Program-made: the position numbers and the translations under genes
Shown here: one piece after another, positions 25,032 through 35,455 of the stretch
Layout of the letters: each line of letters opens with the position of its first letter
Position numbering within the stretch: position 1 is the stretch's first letter
NCBI RefSeq assembly: GCF_024721585.1
Contig: NZ_CP102629.1
Coordinates: forward strand, 1,684,501 to 1,748,500
Length of the DNA stretch: 64,000 bases
Reading direction: 5' to 3'
From: Sphingomicrobium aestuariivivum
GTDB taxonomy: Bacteria; Pseudomonadota; Alphaproteobacteria; Sphingomonadales; Sphingomonadaceae
Notes under the pieces: generated by a model
Told to the model about the DNA's origin: nothing
Database searches by the model: none
The model's input: only the letters and a program-made list of their open reading frames with translations

Positions 25032-26177
25032 ATGACCCTATCCGTGACCAGCGCCTTCGACAGCGGCAACATCCGCCTTGTCTCCCAGCAGGGCGACCGC
25101 CTCGAACTGGAGATCGTCAAGGATCACCAGTCGGACTTCTACCAGTGGTTCCACTTCAAGCTGGTCGGCGGTGCGGGGCGCGAGGTCGAGCTCGCCATCA
25201 CCAATGCGGGCGGCGCGGCCTATGTCGACGGCTGGCCCGGCTATGAAGCGCTGATGAGCATCGACCGCGAGGACTGGACCCGCGTCAAGGCGACCTCCTA
25301 CGAGGACGGCACGCTGACGATCCGCCTCGTGCCCGATACCGACTGCGTCTATCTCGCTTATTTCGTGCCCTATTCGATGGACCGGCACCTCGATCTCGTC
25401 GCGACCGTCGCGGCGCTGCCCGATGTCGAATATCGCAGCCTCGGCAAGACGATCGACGGGCAGGACCTCGACTATTTCGTGATGGGCGAGGGCGATCTCG
25501 TCGTCTGGCTCTATGCGCGCCAGCATCCGGGCGAGAGCATGGCCGAATGGTGGATGGAAGGCGCGCTCGAGAAGCTCACCGATCCCGACGATCCGGTCAG
25601 CCGCAACCTCTTGAAGCAGTGCACCTTCCACATCGTGCCCAACATGAACCCCGACGGGTCCAAGCGCGGGCACCTTCGCACCAATGCGGTCGGCACCAAC
25701 CTCAACCGCGAATGGGACAATCCGACCGCGGAGAAGAGCCCCGAGGTTCTCTACGTGCGCAACCGCATGGACGAGACCGGCGTCGACTTCGCGATGGACG
25801 TGCATGGCGACGAGGCCATTCCGGCCAACTTCCTCGCGGGCTTCGAGGGGATTAAGAGCATCACCGACGAGCAGTATGGCCTGTTCAAGAAATTCAGTTC
25901 GACGCTGGTGACCAATTCGCCCGACTTCCAGGAGCAGAAGGGTTATGAGGTCTCCAAGCCGGGTGAAGCGAACCTCAGCATGTCGACCACGCAGGTCGCC
26001 GAGCGCTTCGGTGCGGTGTCGATGACGCTGGAAATGCCCTTCAAGGACAATGACGACCTGCCCGATCCCGTCTACGGCTGGTCGACCGAGCGGTGCAAAT
26101 ATCTGGCCGAGGCCTGCCTTTCGAGCCTCAACCAGATGCTGCCCGACCTCAAGGCCTATCGCGGCAAGGGGAAATAA
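25032..26177 (+). CDS. M14 family zinc carboxypeptidase, cytosolic type
   Basis: The 381-residue protein has an N-terminal beta-rich domain (about residues 1-125) and a carboxypeptidase domain with the motif ARQHPGESMAEWW (His and Glu ligands near 163-166), NPDGSKRGHLRTN, and the third ligand His in MDVHGDE. The Glu in TLEMPF is the general base. There is no signal peptide, so it is cytosolic like the CCP/M14D family. Substrate unknown. gpmA follows at a distance of two bases. Confidence 0.9.
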   Translation: MTLSVTSAFDSGNIRLVSQQGDRLELEIVKDHQSDFYQWFHFKLVGGAGREVELAITNAGGAAYVDGWPGYEALMSIDREDWTRVKATSYEDGTLTIRLVPDTDCVYLAYFVPYSMDRHLDLVATVAALPDVEYRSLGKTIDGQDLDYFVMGEGDLVVWLYARQHPGESMAEWWMEGALEKLTDPDDPVSRNLLKQCTFHIVPNMNPDGSKRGHLRTNAVGTNLNREWDNPTAEKSPEVLYVRNRMDETGVDFAMDVHGDEAIPANFLAGFEGIKSITDEQYGLFKKFSSTLVTNSPDFQEQKGYEVSKPGEANLSMSTTQVAERFGAVSMTLEMPFKDNDDLPDPVYGWSTERCKYLAEACLSSLNQMLPDLKAYRGKGK

Positions 26178-26179
26178 GC

Positions 26180-26869
26180 ATGGGTGCCAAGCTGATCCTC
26201 GTCCGCCACGGCCAGTCGCAGTGGAACCTCGAGAACCGCTTCACCGGCTGGTGGGACGTCGACCTCACCGACAAGGGAGTCGCCGAGGCCCGCAATGCGG
26301 GCGAGGTGATGAAGGAGAAGGGCATCGCCCCGACCCGCGCCTTCACCTCGATGCAGACCCGCGCCATCCGCACGCTGCACCTCGCGCTCCATTCGCTGGG
26401 GCGGCTGTGGATCCCCGTGACCAAGGACTGGCATTTGAACGAGCGCCACTATGGCGGGCTCACCGGCATGAACAAGCAGGAGATGCGCGACAAGGTGGGC
26501 GACGAGCAGGTCCACATCTGGCGCCGCAGCTTCGACGAGCCGCCGCCCGCGCAGGAGGAAGACGACAAGTACCGGATGGACGATGATCCTCGCTATACCG
26601 GTGTCGACGTCCCCGCGACCGAGAGCCTCAAGGACACGATCGCGCGCGTGCTGCCATATTACGAGGCGAACATCCGCCCCCATCTCGAGGCGGGCGAGAC
26701 GGTCATCGTCTCGGCGCACGGCAACAGCCTTCGCGCGCTGGTCAAGCATCTGTCGGGCATTTCGGACGATGACATCACGGGGCTCGAGATCCCGACGGGG
26801 CGCCCGATCATCTACGAATTCGACGATGGCATGCAGCCGGGCGAGCGGCGCTATCTCGACGAGGCCTGA
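26180..26869 (+). CDS. gpmA: 2,3-bisphosphoglycerate-dependent phosphoglycerate mutase
   Basis: The enzyme interconverts 3- and 2-phosphoglycerate in glycolysis. The 229-residue protein has the catalytic His in LVRHGQSQWN (His9), ERHYGG, and the second His in VSAHGNSLRA. It lies two bases behind the M14 gene. Confidence 0.95.
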   Translation: MGAKLILVRHGQSQWNLENRFTGWWDVDLTDKGVAEARNAGEVMKEKGIAPTRAFTSMQTRAIRTLHLALHSLGRLWIPVTKDWHLNERHYGGLTGMNKQEMRDKVGDEQVHIWRRSFDEPPPAQEEDDKYRMDDDPRYTGVDVPATESLKDTIARVLPYYEANIRPHLEAGETVIVSAHGNSLRALVKHLSGISDDDITGLEIPTGRPIIYEFDDGMQPGERRYLDEA

Positions 26870-26939
26870 GCCGTTGAAGGCGGGCCCCGTGTGGCCTAAG
26901 TGAAGTCCACGACATTTCGGCAAACGGGGGAATGAACGC

Positions 26940-27413
26940 GTGAAAGTCGGCATCATCATGGGGAGCCAGTCCGACTGGGAGACGATGGCGCGCGCCGCCG
27001 CGATCCTCGAGGAATTCGGCGTGGACCATGAAGTGAAGATCGTCTCGGCGCATCGCACGCCCGACCGTCTCTACGATTATGCGAAGAGCGCGCGGGAGCG
27101 CGGACTGCACGCGATCATCGCGGGCGCCGGCGGCGCCGCGCATCTGCCCGGCATGGTCGCCGCGCTGACGCCGGTGCCGGTGCTCGGCGTGCCGGTGCGC
27201 TCGAAAGCGCTGTCGGGGCAGGACAGCCTGCTGTCGATCGTCCAGATGCCCGCGGGCGTGCCGGTGGCCACCTTCGCCATCGGCGAGGCGGGGGCGGCCA
27301 ATGCGGCGCTCTTCGCGGTCGCCCAGCTGGCGGTGAACGACGATGGCCTGGCGACAAAGCTCGACGACTGGCGCAAGGCGCAGACCGAAAAGGTCGGGGA
27401 GACCCCGCAATGA
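26940..27413 (+). CDS. purE: N5-carboxyaminoimidazole ribonucleotide mutase
   Basis: PurE moves the carboxyl group of N5-CAIR to form CAIR in purine synthesis. The 157-residue protein starts at GTG and shows GSQSDWE, the active-site SAHRTP and [12 protein letters not shown], as in class I PurE. Its stop overlaps the start of purK (ATGA), so the two steps are made together. Confidence 0.96.
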   Translation: MKVGIIMGSQSDWETMARAAAILEEFGVDHEVKIVSAHRTPDRLYDYAKSARERGLHAIIAGAGGAAHLPGMVAALTPVPVLGVPVRSKALSGQDSLLSIVQMPAGVPVATFAIGEAGAANAALFAVAQLAVNDDGLATKLDDWRKAQTEKVGETPQ

Positions 27414-28471
27414 CTCCGCTGCCGCCCGGATCGACCATCGGTATCGTCGGCGGGGGGCAGCTCGGTCGCATGCTCTGCCTCGCCGCCCAGCGCATGGGGT
27501 ATCGCACCCACGTCTACGCGCCCGATCCCGCGCCGCCGGCGAGCGAGAGCGCCTCGCTCTACGTGTGCGCCGACTATCAGAATTCGGATGCGCTGGCGGC
27601 CTTTGCCAACGAGTGCGACGTCGTCACCTACGAATTCGAGAATTTGCCCGTCGCGCCGCTGGAGGCGATGGGGGACAAGCTGCGTCCCGGCACGCGCAGC
27701 CTCGCCATCGCGCAGGACCGCGCGGCGGAAAAGCGCTTCATCGAGGAACATGGTGGCACGGTCGCCAACTGGCGTCCCGTCAGCGAGACGAGCGACCTCG
27801 ACGGACTTGAGGAGGCGATCGGCTTTCCGCTCGTCCTCAAGTCGCGGCGCCTTGGCTATGACGGCAAGGGGCAGGCGTGGGTCCGCGAGAAGGGCCAGCT
27901 GATGGACGCGTGGGAAGCGATCGGGCGCGAGCCGGCGGTCGCCGAGGCCGCGGTCGACTTCGCCGCCGAATTCTCGATCCTCGTCGCGCGCCGCGCCGAC
28001 GACACGCTCGCCGTGTGGAACGCACCGCGCAACATCCATGACGGCGGTATCCTCCGGCGCTCCGAAGTGCCCGCGGGCGAGCCGGTCGAGGAGCAGGTCG
28101 AGGAAGCCGTCGCCATCGCCTGCAGGCTGGCGCAGGAACTCGGCCATATCGGCGTGATGGCGGTCGAATTCTTCGCCACTGCCGAAGGCCCGCTCGTCAA
28201 CGAGATCGCGCCGCGTGTGCACAATAGCGGGCACTGGACCATCGAGGGTTCGCAGTGCAGCCAGTTCGAGCAGCACCTCCGCTGCATCGCCGACCTGCCG
28301 CTGGGCGACCCGGCGCTGGTCAGCCCGCGCGTGACGATGGACAATCTCATCGGCAGCGATGTCGACCTGTGGGCCGAGCTGCTCGCCGAACCCGGCGCGC
28401 ACCTCCACCTCTATGGCAAGAAGGAAGCCCGCCCGGGCCGCAAGATGGGGCACGTTACCCGCCTCGGCTGA
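27410..28471 (+). CDS. purK: N5-carboxyaminoimidazole ribonucleotide synthase
   Basis: PurK uses ATP and bicarbonate to carboxylate AIR. The 353-residue ATP-grasp protein has [11 protein letters not shown] at the N-terminus, [12 protein letters not shown], and [18 protein letters not shown] near the active site. It is followed by a strong terminator, so purEK is a two-gene unit. Confidence 0.96.
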   Translation: MTPLPPGSTIGIVGGGQLGRMLCLAAQRMGYRTHVYAPDPAPPASESASLYVCADYQNSDALAAFANECDVVTYEFENLPVAPLEAMGDKLRPGTRSLAIAQDRAAEKRFIEEHGGTVANWRPVSETSDLDGLEEAIGFPLVLKSRRLGYDGKGQAWVREKGQLMDAWEAIGREPAVAEAAVDFAAEFSILVARRADDTLAVWNAPRNIHDGGILRRSEVPAGEPVEEQVEEAVAIACRLAQELGHIGVMAVEFFATAEGPLVNEIAPRVHNSGHWTIEGSQCSQFEQHLRCIADLPLGDPALVSPRVTMDNLIGSDVDLWAELLAEPGAHLHLYGKKEARPGRKMGHVTRLG

Positions 28472-28500
28472 GGCGCCCACGTTCTCCTAGTCCAAATGGA

Positions 28501-28538
28501 AAAGGGGCGCGCCACCCGCCTGGGTGACGCGCCCCTTT
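28501..28538. terminator. Bidirectional terminator after purK
   Basis: AAAGGGGCGCG pairs with CGCGCCCCTTT across an inner ACCC/GGGT stem. It lies between the convergent purK and M16 genes and works in both directions. Confidence 0.88.
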
Positions 28539-28556
28539 CTTTCGGGCCCTGGCGGC

Positions 28557-31394
28557 TTATTCGCCGTCGAAGGCGCGGGTTTCGTAGGTCACGCCCGCGG
28601 CATCGAGCTGCGGCGCGACGACATCGGCATCGCCGACGATGACCCAGATGAAGTCCTCGGGGTCGATGACCGCGCGGATCGCCTGGTCGAGGCTCTCGCG
28701 GGTCTGCGCCTCATATTTGGCGGGCAGCGTCTCGTAATAGTCCATCGGACGGCCGAGCTCGACATTGTTGCGGATGCCGCCGAGCACCGAGGTCGAGGTC
28801 TCGAAGGCCCCGGGCAGCGAGGCGATGTTCGAGGCCTTGATGCGGGTGATTTCCTCTTCCGAAAGGCCGTTGGCGGTCAGGAAGTCGACCGTCTGGTCCT
28901 GCAGCGCCTTGAGGCTGTCGGCGGTGCGGTCGGCCTGGACCGGTGCCGAGAAGCCGTAGCGCACGTCATTGTCGGTGCGGGTCACCGAGCCGCGCACACC
29001 GTAGGACCAGCCCTTGGTTTCGCGCAGGTCCATGTTGATGCGGCTGAGGAAGTTGCCCCCGAGCGCTTCGTTGGCGGCATTGAGGTCGACGAGGTCGGCC
29101 TTCGGGTCGATCGGCAGGAGCTGCGCGCCGGCGATGATCGACTGCGGCGAGTCCGGACGGTCGAGCAGGATCACGACCGGTTCGTCGGGACGCACCGGGC
29201 GGTCGGGAAAGACCTTCGCGCCGGCCGCGGTGGCGGGCGCCTGCCAGTCCCCGAGCTCGGCCTCGAGCGCGGCCTTGACCTCGGCCAGCGACAGGTTGGA
29301 GGTCACGTAGATCTCCATATTGTCGGGACGGATATAGGCCTGGTGGAAGGCGGTGAGGTCGCCGGCATCGATGCTGTTGATCGCCGCGACGTCGCCATAG
29401 GGGCTGCCGCCATAGGGATCGGCCTCACCATAGATGATGGCGGGGAGCGTGTCGGCGATGAGCCCGTTGGGGCTCTTCAGCGAGCGGGCGCGGTTGGCCA
29501 GCGTCTGGCTGCGCACGCGCTCGATCGCGTCAGCCTCGAAGTCGGGCTGGCGCAGCATGGTGCCGAACAGGTCGAGCGTCTGGTCGAGATTGACCGACAG
29601 CGCGCTCATGCTCGCGGTGGTTTCATCGAGGCTCGATCCGAAGCCGATGTTGGCACCGAGCGATTCGGTCTTCTCGGCGATTTCCTGCGCGTCCATGCCA
29701 CCGGCGCCCTCGTCGAGCAGGCTGGTGGTCATCGAGGCCAGGCCGCGCTTGTCCATCGGGTCGGCAGCGCTGCCGGCGTCGAATTCGACGATCATGTTGG
29801 TCACCGGCACGGTATCGCGCATGGCGTAATAGACGGTCGCGCCGTTCGACAGCGTGGTGGTTTCCACATCGGGGAAGTCGAGCGCGGCGGTCGGGTAGAC
29901 CGGCGGCTTTTCGCGCGGTGTGATCTCGTAATCGGCGGCAACGGCGCTTTCCGGCTGCGGGCCGGTGGCGCCCTGCGCTTCCTCATAGCCCTGGCGTTCG
30001 CCCGGCATCAGCGTGATGGTGAGCGAGGGGCGCGACAGCCACTTGGCAGCGGCGGCCTGCACATCGGCCGGCGTCAGCGCAGCCAGTGCGGCGAGGTCTT
30101 CGGAATATTGGTCGCTGTCGCCATTGTAGAGCAGGCCCTCGGCCAGCGTGTTGGCCTTGCCGCCGAAACCGCCGACGGATTCGAGCCCGCGGACCTGGCC
30201 GGCGAGATAGTTGGTGACCGCGCGGTCGACTTCTTCCTGCGTCGGGCCGTTGATGACGAAATCGGTCATCACCGACTGGAGGTTGAGTTCGAGCGCCTCG
30301 ATCTCGGTTCCTTCCTTGGCCTCGCCGCCGAGCTGGAAAAAGCCGACGCGGTGGTTGGGCGAATAGGAGGAGTAGGCGAAGTTGGCGATTTCCTTGCCGC
30401 GCACCAGCTCGGCATCGAGGCGGCTCGACGACAGGCCGCCGAGGATCGAGGAGGCGATGTAGAGCGCATAGCGGTCATCGTCCTGCAGGCCCGGCATGGC
30501 CCAGTTCTTGATGACCCGCGGGCGCGAGACATTGTCGTACATGACATGGCGACGGGGCGCATCGAAGGTGGGCACCTCGGCCATCGCGGGCGTCAGCTGG
30601 GGACCGCGCTCGATGGCGCCGAAATATTTCTCGACGAGCGGCCTGGCGGTCTCGACATCGACATCGCCGGCAAGGACGAGGACGGCATTGTTGGGGCCGT
30701 AATTGTCGATGAACCACTGCTGGACGTCGCCGAGGCTGGCGCTGTCGAGGTCGGCCATCGAGCCGATCGGCAGGTGGCCGTAGGGGTGATCCGGCCCGAA
30801 CAGGCGTTCGAACACCTCGTACCAGACGAGGCCGCCCGGCTGGTTGTCGCGCTGGCGCTTCTCGTTCTGGACGACGCCGCGCTGGTTATCGAGCTTTTCC
30901 TGCGTCACCGCGCCGAGCAGGTAGCCCATGCGATCGCTTTCCATGAACAGGACGCGCTCGAGGGCGCCGGTCGGCACGTTCTGGAAATAGTTGGTGCGGT
31001 CGAAGCTGGTGGTGCCGTTCAGGTTGGTGGCACCGATTTCCTCGGTGTAGGTGAAATAGTCGCCCGGCAGGTTTTCCGAGCCGTTGAACATGAGATGTTC
31101 GAACAGGTGGGCGAAACCGGTCTTGCCCTCGGGCTCGTCCTTCGAGCCGACATTGTACCAGACGCTGGCCGCGACGATCGGCGCCTTGCGGTCCTCATGG
31201 ACGATGACGGTGAGGCCGTTGTCGAGCTGGAAGGTCTCGTGCGGGATGCTGACCTGGCTCGCGAGCTCGGCGACGGGGTCGGCTTGCGCCGCGGTCGCGG
31301 CGGGCGTGGCCACCGCCATCGTGTCGGTGGTCGAGCAGGCAGCAAGCAGCGATCCGCTGGCGAGCAGCAGCGCGGTCATGGGCAGACGGGACAT
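28557..31394 (-). CDS. M16 family metallopeptidase, two-module lipoprotein
   Basis: The 945-residue protein has a lipoprotein signal (LLAACS) and four M16 domains in pitrilysin-type order. The first bears the zinc motif HLFEH near residue 91; the second half (from about 490) lacks a catalytic HxxEH and is the structural partner. Such enzymes degrade peptides in the periplasm. A GGAG site precedes the ATG at 31394. The product appears complete, with both halves in one chain. Confidence 0.92.
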   Translation of the reverse strand: MSRLPMTALLLASGSLLAACSTTDTMAVATPAATAAQADPVAELASQVSIPHETFQLDNGLTVIVHEDRKAPIVAASVWYNVGSKDEPEGKTGFAHLFEHLMFNGSENLPGDYFTYTEEIGATNLNGTTSFDRTNYFQNVPTGALERVLFMESDRMGYLLGAVTQEKLDNQRGVVQNEKRQRDNQPGGLVWYEVFERLFGPDHPYGHLPIGSMADLDSASLGDVQQWFIDNYGPNNAVLVLAGDVDVETARPLVEKYFGAIERGPQLTPAMAEVPTFDAPRRHVMYDNVSRPRVIKNWAMPGLQDDDRYALYIASSILGGLSSSRLDAELVRGKEIANFAYSSYSPNHRVGFFQLGGEAKEGTEIEALELNLQSVMTDFVINGPTQEEVDRAVTNYLAGQVRGLESVGGFGGKANTLAEGLLYNGDSDQYSEDLAALAALTPADVQAAAAKWLSRPSLTITLMPGERQGYEEAQGATGPQPESAVAADYEITPREKPPVYPTAALDFPDVETTTLSNGATVYYAMRDTVPVTNMIVEFDAGSAADPMDKRGLASMTTSLLDEGAGGMDAQEIAEKTESLGANIGFGSSLDETTASMSALSVNLDQTLDLFGTMLRQPDFEADAIERVRSQTLANRARSLKSPNGLIADTLPAIIYGEADPYGGSPYGDVAAINSIDAGDLTAFHQAYIRPDNMEIYVTSNLSLAEVKAALEAELGDWQAPATAAGAKVFPDRPVRPDEPVVILLDRPDSPQSIIAGAQLLPIDPKADLVDLNAANEALGGNFLSRINMDLRETKGWSYGVRGSVTRTDNDVRYGFSAPVQADRTADSLKALQDQTVDFLTANGLSEEEITRIKASNIASLPGAFETSTSVLGGIRNNVELGRPMDYYETLPAKYEAQTRESLDQAIRAVIDPEDFIWVIVGDADVVAPQLDAAGVTYETRAFDGE

Positions 31395-31492
31395 GAACTT
31401 CTCCGGGAGATTGACGTCGTTACGCCCGCGTTCATGCACCCCGTTTCCGGCAACCGCAATACGGCACTCTGCAGACGGCGGTGAACGCCCTC

Positions 31493-32269
31493 CTAACGAC
31501 CCGGACGCAAATCCTCGTTGGGAATGATCCGGTAGCGCGCCTCGATGAGGCTGAAGATGCCGAACAGGATGAGGCCGATGCACAGGAGCGTGAAGACCGT
31601 GCCCATGTCCTTGAGGCTGGCGAGCGCGCCGGGCAGGCCCTTGGCCGCATCGGCATTGCCGGTTGCCTGGATGACGGCCCAGCCCGAGACGATGAAGACG
31701 ATCCCGCGGGCCAGATGGCCGGCCAGCCCGAGCCAGCCGACAAAGGGCGGGGTGCCCGCCGCGAGGCCGCGCAGGAAGTCGCGCGTGACGCCCTTCTTGA
31801 TCTGGTAGACGCCGGCGATGAGGATGCCCGCGCCGGTGGCGAGCAGCAGCCAGTCGGGCGCCATGGCGGCGGCTTCCTCGGTGCCGTCGCCCGAGCCGCC
31901 CGACCCGAAGACGGTCTTGGCGGCGAGGAAGGCGAGGATCCAGTAGCCGACCCCGCCGACGATATAGAAGAAGCGCTTGGCCTTGCCCTTGGCATCGTCG
32001 TCAAAGCCCTCGAGGTTCTTCACCGCATCGAAGATCTTCCACAGCCCGTATCCGAAGGCCCCGATCATGATGATCCACAGGAGGACGGTCCCCGCGGGCA
32101 GTTCCTCGACCTGCTTGAACAGCTCGGACGAGCTGTCGGGCGCGCTGGCGGATAGCGCAACATAGCCGAGGAGGATGTAGATGAGGCCGCGCGCGACATA
32201 GCCGACGCGGGTCCAGTTCTCTAGGCTGGAAGCGGTGGATTCGAGACTCGACGTGGTGACCATGCGCAT
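31493..32269 (-). CDS. DUF1206 integral membrane protein
   Basis: The 258-residue protein has six transmembrane helices in three similar pairs, each with a G-x-x-A-R-G or G-H-L-A-R-G-like start (VGYVARGLIYIL, LAGHLARGIVFI), the DUF1206 pattern (PF06724). No function is known. GGGAG stands five bases before the ATG at 32269; an ATG two codons later is possible. Confidence 0.88.
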   Translation of the reverse strand: MRMVTTSSLESTASSLENWTRVGYVARGLIYILLGYVALSASAPDSSSELFKQVEELPAGTVLLWIIMIGAFGYGLWKIFDAVKNLEGFDDDAKGKAKRFFYIVGGVGYWILAFLAAKTVFGSGGSGDGTEEAAAMAPDWLLLATGAGILIAGVYQIKKGVTRDFLRGLAAGTPPFVGWLGLAGHLARGIVFIVSGWAVIQATGNADAAKGLPGALASLKDMGTVFTLLCIGLILFGIFSLIEARYRIIPNEDLRPGR

Positions 32270-32411
32270 GAAACTCCCTGTTATCCACGAGGAGACGAGC
32301 GGCAGGCCGTGACGGTTCCGAAAGTGCTGACAGGCGCGCCAATCGCTGCTAGCTGGCGTGCCAATATGGCCGTGGAACATCCGCCGGCCCTTCAGCTTTC
32401 AGAAGAATCAC

Positions 32412-34232
32412 ATGGCCGATCTCGAAAAAATCCGTAATTTCAGCATCATCGCGCATATCGATCATGGCAAGTCGACGCTTGCCGACCGGCTCATCCAGGT
32501 CACGGGCGGGCTGACCGAACGCGAGATGAAGCAGCAGGTGCTCGACAATATGGAGATCGAGCAGGAGCGCGGGATCACCATCAAGTCGCAGACGGTGCGC
32601 CTCAACTGGCAGGCGGCCGACGGCGAGACCTATGAGCTCAACCTCATGGACACGCCCGGCCACGTCGACTTCGCCTATGAAGTCTCGCGCAGCCTTGCCG
32701 CCTGCGAAGGCGCGCTGCTGGTCGTCGACGCGGCGCAGGGCGTCGAGGCGCAGACGCTCGCCAACGTCTACCAGTCGATCGAGCACGATCACGAGATCGT
32801 ACCCGTCATCAACAAGATCGACCTGCCCGCCGCCGACCCCGAGAAGGTCAAGCTCGAGATCGAGGAAGTCATCGGGCTCGACAGTTCGGACGCGGTCGAG
32901 GCGAGCGCCAAGTCGGGCATCGGCATCGAGGACATCCTGCAGGCGATCGTCGACAAGATCCCGCACCCGAGCGGCGACCGCGATGCGCCGCTCAAGGCCA
33001 TGCTCGTCGATAGCTGGTACGACCCCTATCTCGGGGTCGTCATCCTCGTGCGCGTGGTCGAGGGCAGCCTGAAGCGCGGGCAGAAGATCAAGTTCATGCA
33101 GGCGGGCACCGAGCATCTCATCGACCGCGTCGGCTGCTTCACCCCCAAGAGGGTCGAACTCGAAAGCCTCGAGGCGGGCGAGATCGGCTTCATCACCGCG
33201 CAGATCAAGGAAGTCAGCCAGACCGCGGTCGGCGACACGATCACCACGGTGAAGAACCCGACCGACAAGCCGCTGCCGGGCTTCAAGGAAGTGCAGCCGG
33301 TGGTGTTCTGCGGGCTCTTCCCCGTCGATGCGGCGGACTTCGAGAAGCTGCGCGAGAGCCTCCACAAGCTGCGCCTCAACGATGCGAGCTTCAGCTTCGA
33401 GATGGAGACATCGGCGGCGCTCGGCTTCGGCTTCCGCTGCGGCTTTCTCGGTCTCCTCCACCTCGAGATCATCCAGGAGCGGTTGACCCGCGAATATGAC
33501 CTCGACCTCATCACGACCGCGCCGAGCGTCGTCTATACGATGCACCTGTCGCACTCGAAGACCGAGGATGCGCAGACGATCGAGCTGCACAATCCGGCGG
33601 ACTATCCTGATGTGAACCGGATCGAGAGCATCGAGGAGCCGTGGATCAAGGCGACCATCTACACCCCTGACGAATATCTGGGCGGGATCCTCAAGCTGTG
33701 CCAGGACCGGCGCGGGATCCAGAAGGACCTGACCTATGTCGGCGGGCGCGCGCAGGTGGTCTACGAACTGCCGCTCAACGAGGTGGTGTTCGATTTTTAC
33801 GACCGGCTGAAGTCGATCTCACAGGGCTATGCGAGCTTCGATTACGAGCAGATCGGCAACCGCGAGGGCGACCTCGTGAAGATGAGCATCCTCGTCAACG
33901 AAGAAGCGGTCGATGCGCTCTCGATGATCGTCCACCGCTCGACCGCCGAGAGCCGCGGCCGCGGCATGTGCGAACGGTTGAAGGACCTCATCCCGAGGCA
34001 CTTGTTCAAGATCCCCGTCCAGGCCGCGATCGGCGGCAAGGTCATCGCCCGCGAGACGATCAGCGCGATGCGCAAGGACGTGACGGCGAAGTGCTATGGC
34101 GGCGACGCCACGCGCAAACGCAAGCTCCTCGAGAAGCAGAAGAAGGGCAAGGCGAAGATGCGCGAATATGGCAACGTCTCGATCCCGCAGGAAGCCTTCA
34201 TCGCCGCGCTCAAGATGGGGGATGAGGGCTAG
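32412..34232 (+). CDS. lepA: Elongation factor 4 (LepA)
   Basis: The 606-residue translational GTPase has G1 [10 protein letters not shown]3 DTPGHVDF and G4 NKIDLP in the N-terminal domain, and the LepA-specific C-terminal domain ending in [19 protein letters not shown]. LepA acts on stalled or assembling ribosomes. The start MADLEKIRN is the family start; upstream in-frame codons are not conserved. A hairpin begins within the stop codon. Confidence 0.97.
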   Translation: MADLEKIRNFSIIAHIDHGKSTLADRLIQVTGGLTEREMKQQVLDNMEIEQERGITIKSQTVRLNWQAADGETYELNLMDTPGHVDFAYEVSRSLAACEGALLVVDAAQGVEAQTLANVYQSIEHDHEIVPVINKIDLPAADPEKVKLEIEEVIGLDSSDAVEASAKSGIGIEDILQAIVDKIPHPSGDRDAPLKAMLVDSWYDPYLGVVILVRVVEGSLKRGQKIKFMQAGTEHLIDRVGCFTPKRVELESLEAGEIGFITAQIKEVSQTAVGDTITTVKNPTDKPLPGFKEVQPVVFCGLFPVDAADFEKLRESLHKLRLNDASFSFEMETSAALGFGFRCGFLGLLHLEIIQERLTREYDLDLITTAPSVVYTMHLSHSKTEDAQTIELHNPADYPDVNRIESIEEPWIKATIYTPDEYLGGILKLCQDRRGIQKDLTYVGGRAQVVYELPLNEVVFDFYDRLKSISQGYASFDYEQIGNREGDLVKMSILVNEEAVDALSMIVHRSTAESRGRGMCERLKDLIPRHLFKIPVQAAIGGKVIARETISAMRKDVTAKCYGGDATRKRKLLEKQKKGKAKMREYGNVSIPQEAFIAALKMGDEG

Positions 34233-34294
34233 GATCGCCGAGCAGAAGGCGGCGATTGCGCGAGCAATCGTGCCTTCTGTCGAGAGGCGATCCT
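34231..34294. repeat. Large hairpin at the lepA stop codon
   Basis: Three nested stems (AGGATCGCC/GGCGATCCT, AGAAGGC/GCCTTCT and CGATTGC/GCAATCG) form a 64-base structure with 23 base pairs and a GCGA loop, which is a GNRA tetraloop if transcribed. No T run follows. It could be a terminator or a remnant of a mobile palindromic element. Confidence 0.7.
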
Positions 34295-34306
34295 GATCGG
34301 CCGGCG

Positions 34307-34355
34307 GGTCGGCATAGCCGAACCCGTTCGACGACGGCAGGCCGCCCTGCCGTCG
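34307..34355. repeat. Two further hairpins before the restriction island
   Basis: CGGGT-CGGC/GCCG-A-ACCCG (34307-34328) and CGACGGCAG/CTGCCGTCG (34332-34355, six-base loop) follow the large hairpin. All three lie between lepA and the lower-GC island. Confidence 0.6.
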
Positions 34356-34366
34356 ATATCGTCCGA

Positions 34367-35308
34367 CTACCCGCTTGCATTGTCGAGCAGGCGGAGCAAT
34401 TCCGCAGTGTCAATCCCGTAGGCTTCGACCAGATCAGCTTGAGTAATCTTCAGGCCCAAAGCCTGCAATTTTGCCGACCTGGCGCCGAACAGGCGAAGCA
34501 GAAGTTCAAGGCGTTCGTGAGTGGCGGCATGGTGCAGTTTTCGATGGCAGGTCGGGCAGAGGGCAACAATGTTTGCTTGAGAATCCAGTGTTGGATCGTG
34601 CGAGGCTTGAGTCGATAGGGGTACGAGATGGTGAGCTTCTACGAAGGGCTCACCTGAGACCGCCGAGGTGAAGGTTGCGTGTCGCTCTCCGTCGACCTCC
34701 GCCTCGCATCGAAAACCAGCCTGTCGGATTGCCGCCAGTGCGATCTTCGGATCCCTTGGATACCTCTCACCGGAAAATTTCACGGGCTTTTTTGCGGCGG
34801 CATCCTCGATTGCCTGCTGAAAAGTTGCATCCTCGCTCTCGTCATCGAAGACATAGCGTTCCTTGTCGTTCACGACATCTGCGCGCTTCGCATTCCGTAG
34901 GGTTGCAAGGGAAGAGGGCGTGATCGTACCGACAAACGGGTTCGGCTCACCCTTTCTAGTGAAGATGTAGAACAGCTCATCCGCCTTTAGATCGATAATC
35001 GAATTCGTGCCATATAGACGCAATTCGCTCCCAGTCTGTTTGGGCAGCAAGATCCGCAAAGACTCCAAGGAGGGATTTCCTACGAGGTGAGGGTTCACAA
35101 GAAAATTTTTGTATTCGGATTTCCCATCTGGCGCGGCACCTCCCCTACGCGCAAAACTACCTTCGTGGTAACGCGTAAAAAGAACGCTTTTCTCAAACCT
35201 ATCCAAAGTAACACTTCGGTCTCGCGTGGCCTCCCTCACAGTGATTTTCGAGATCGCACCGTTTTCCGCACCAAAAGCAGTCAACTGTTCTGTCGTCATT
35301 CGAGGCAT
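34367..35308 (-). CDS. HNH endonuclease, probable restriction enzyme
   Basis: The 313-residue protein has an unrecognised N-terminal region of about 190 residues and a C-terminal HNH nuclease domain: EAHHLVPLS (residues 224-232), Asn246 and CPTCHRKLHH (251-260). Cys201, Cys251 and Cys254 could be structural zinc ligands. It lies in the same direction as vsr and dcm, so it is probably the restriction partner of the methylase; the specificity is unknown. GGAGGGTGATC precedes the ATG at 35308. GC content is well below the neighbours, a sign of transfer. Confidence 0.8.
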   Translation of the reverse strand: MPRMTTEQLTAFGAENGAISKITVREATRDRSVTLDRFEKSVLFTRYHEGSFARRGGAAPDGKSEYKNFLVNPHLVGNPSLESLRILLPKQTGSELRLYGTNSIIDLKADELFYIFTRKGEPNPFVGTITPSSLATLRNAKRADVVNDKERYVFDDESEDATFQQAIEDAAAKKPVKFSGERYPRDPKIALAAIRQAGFRCEAEVDGERHATFTSAVSGEPFVEAHHLVPLSTQASHDPTLDSQANIVALCPTCHRKLHHAATHERLELLLRLFGARSAKLQALGLKITQADLVEAYGIDTAELLRLLDNASG

Positions 35309-35455
35309 GATCACCCTCCTTTGCATCCAATACGGATATACATAACCGGCAAACCGGACAATTCAACCGGCCGGTCGGGTAAATGCAGGGGAACTCGGGT
35401 CGATCCAGTATAAGCATATGAATTGACGATGAAAAAATATCAAAACTTATGTGGA

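Noticed and set aside
23210-26177. M28 and M14 peptidases as possible members of the lasso-type cluster (isopeptidase or trimming)
   Set aside because: They are beyond rpmJ and a terminator, are of common housekeeping types, and neither resembles the known lasso isopeptidases.
28524-31484. A 986-codon open frame on the plus strand opposite the M16 peptidase
   Set aside because: The M16 protein on the other strand has the full catalytic motif and family length; this is its antisense shadow.
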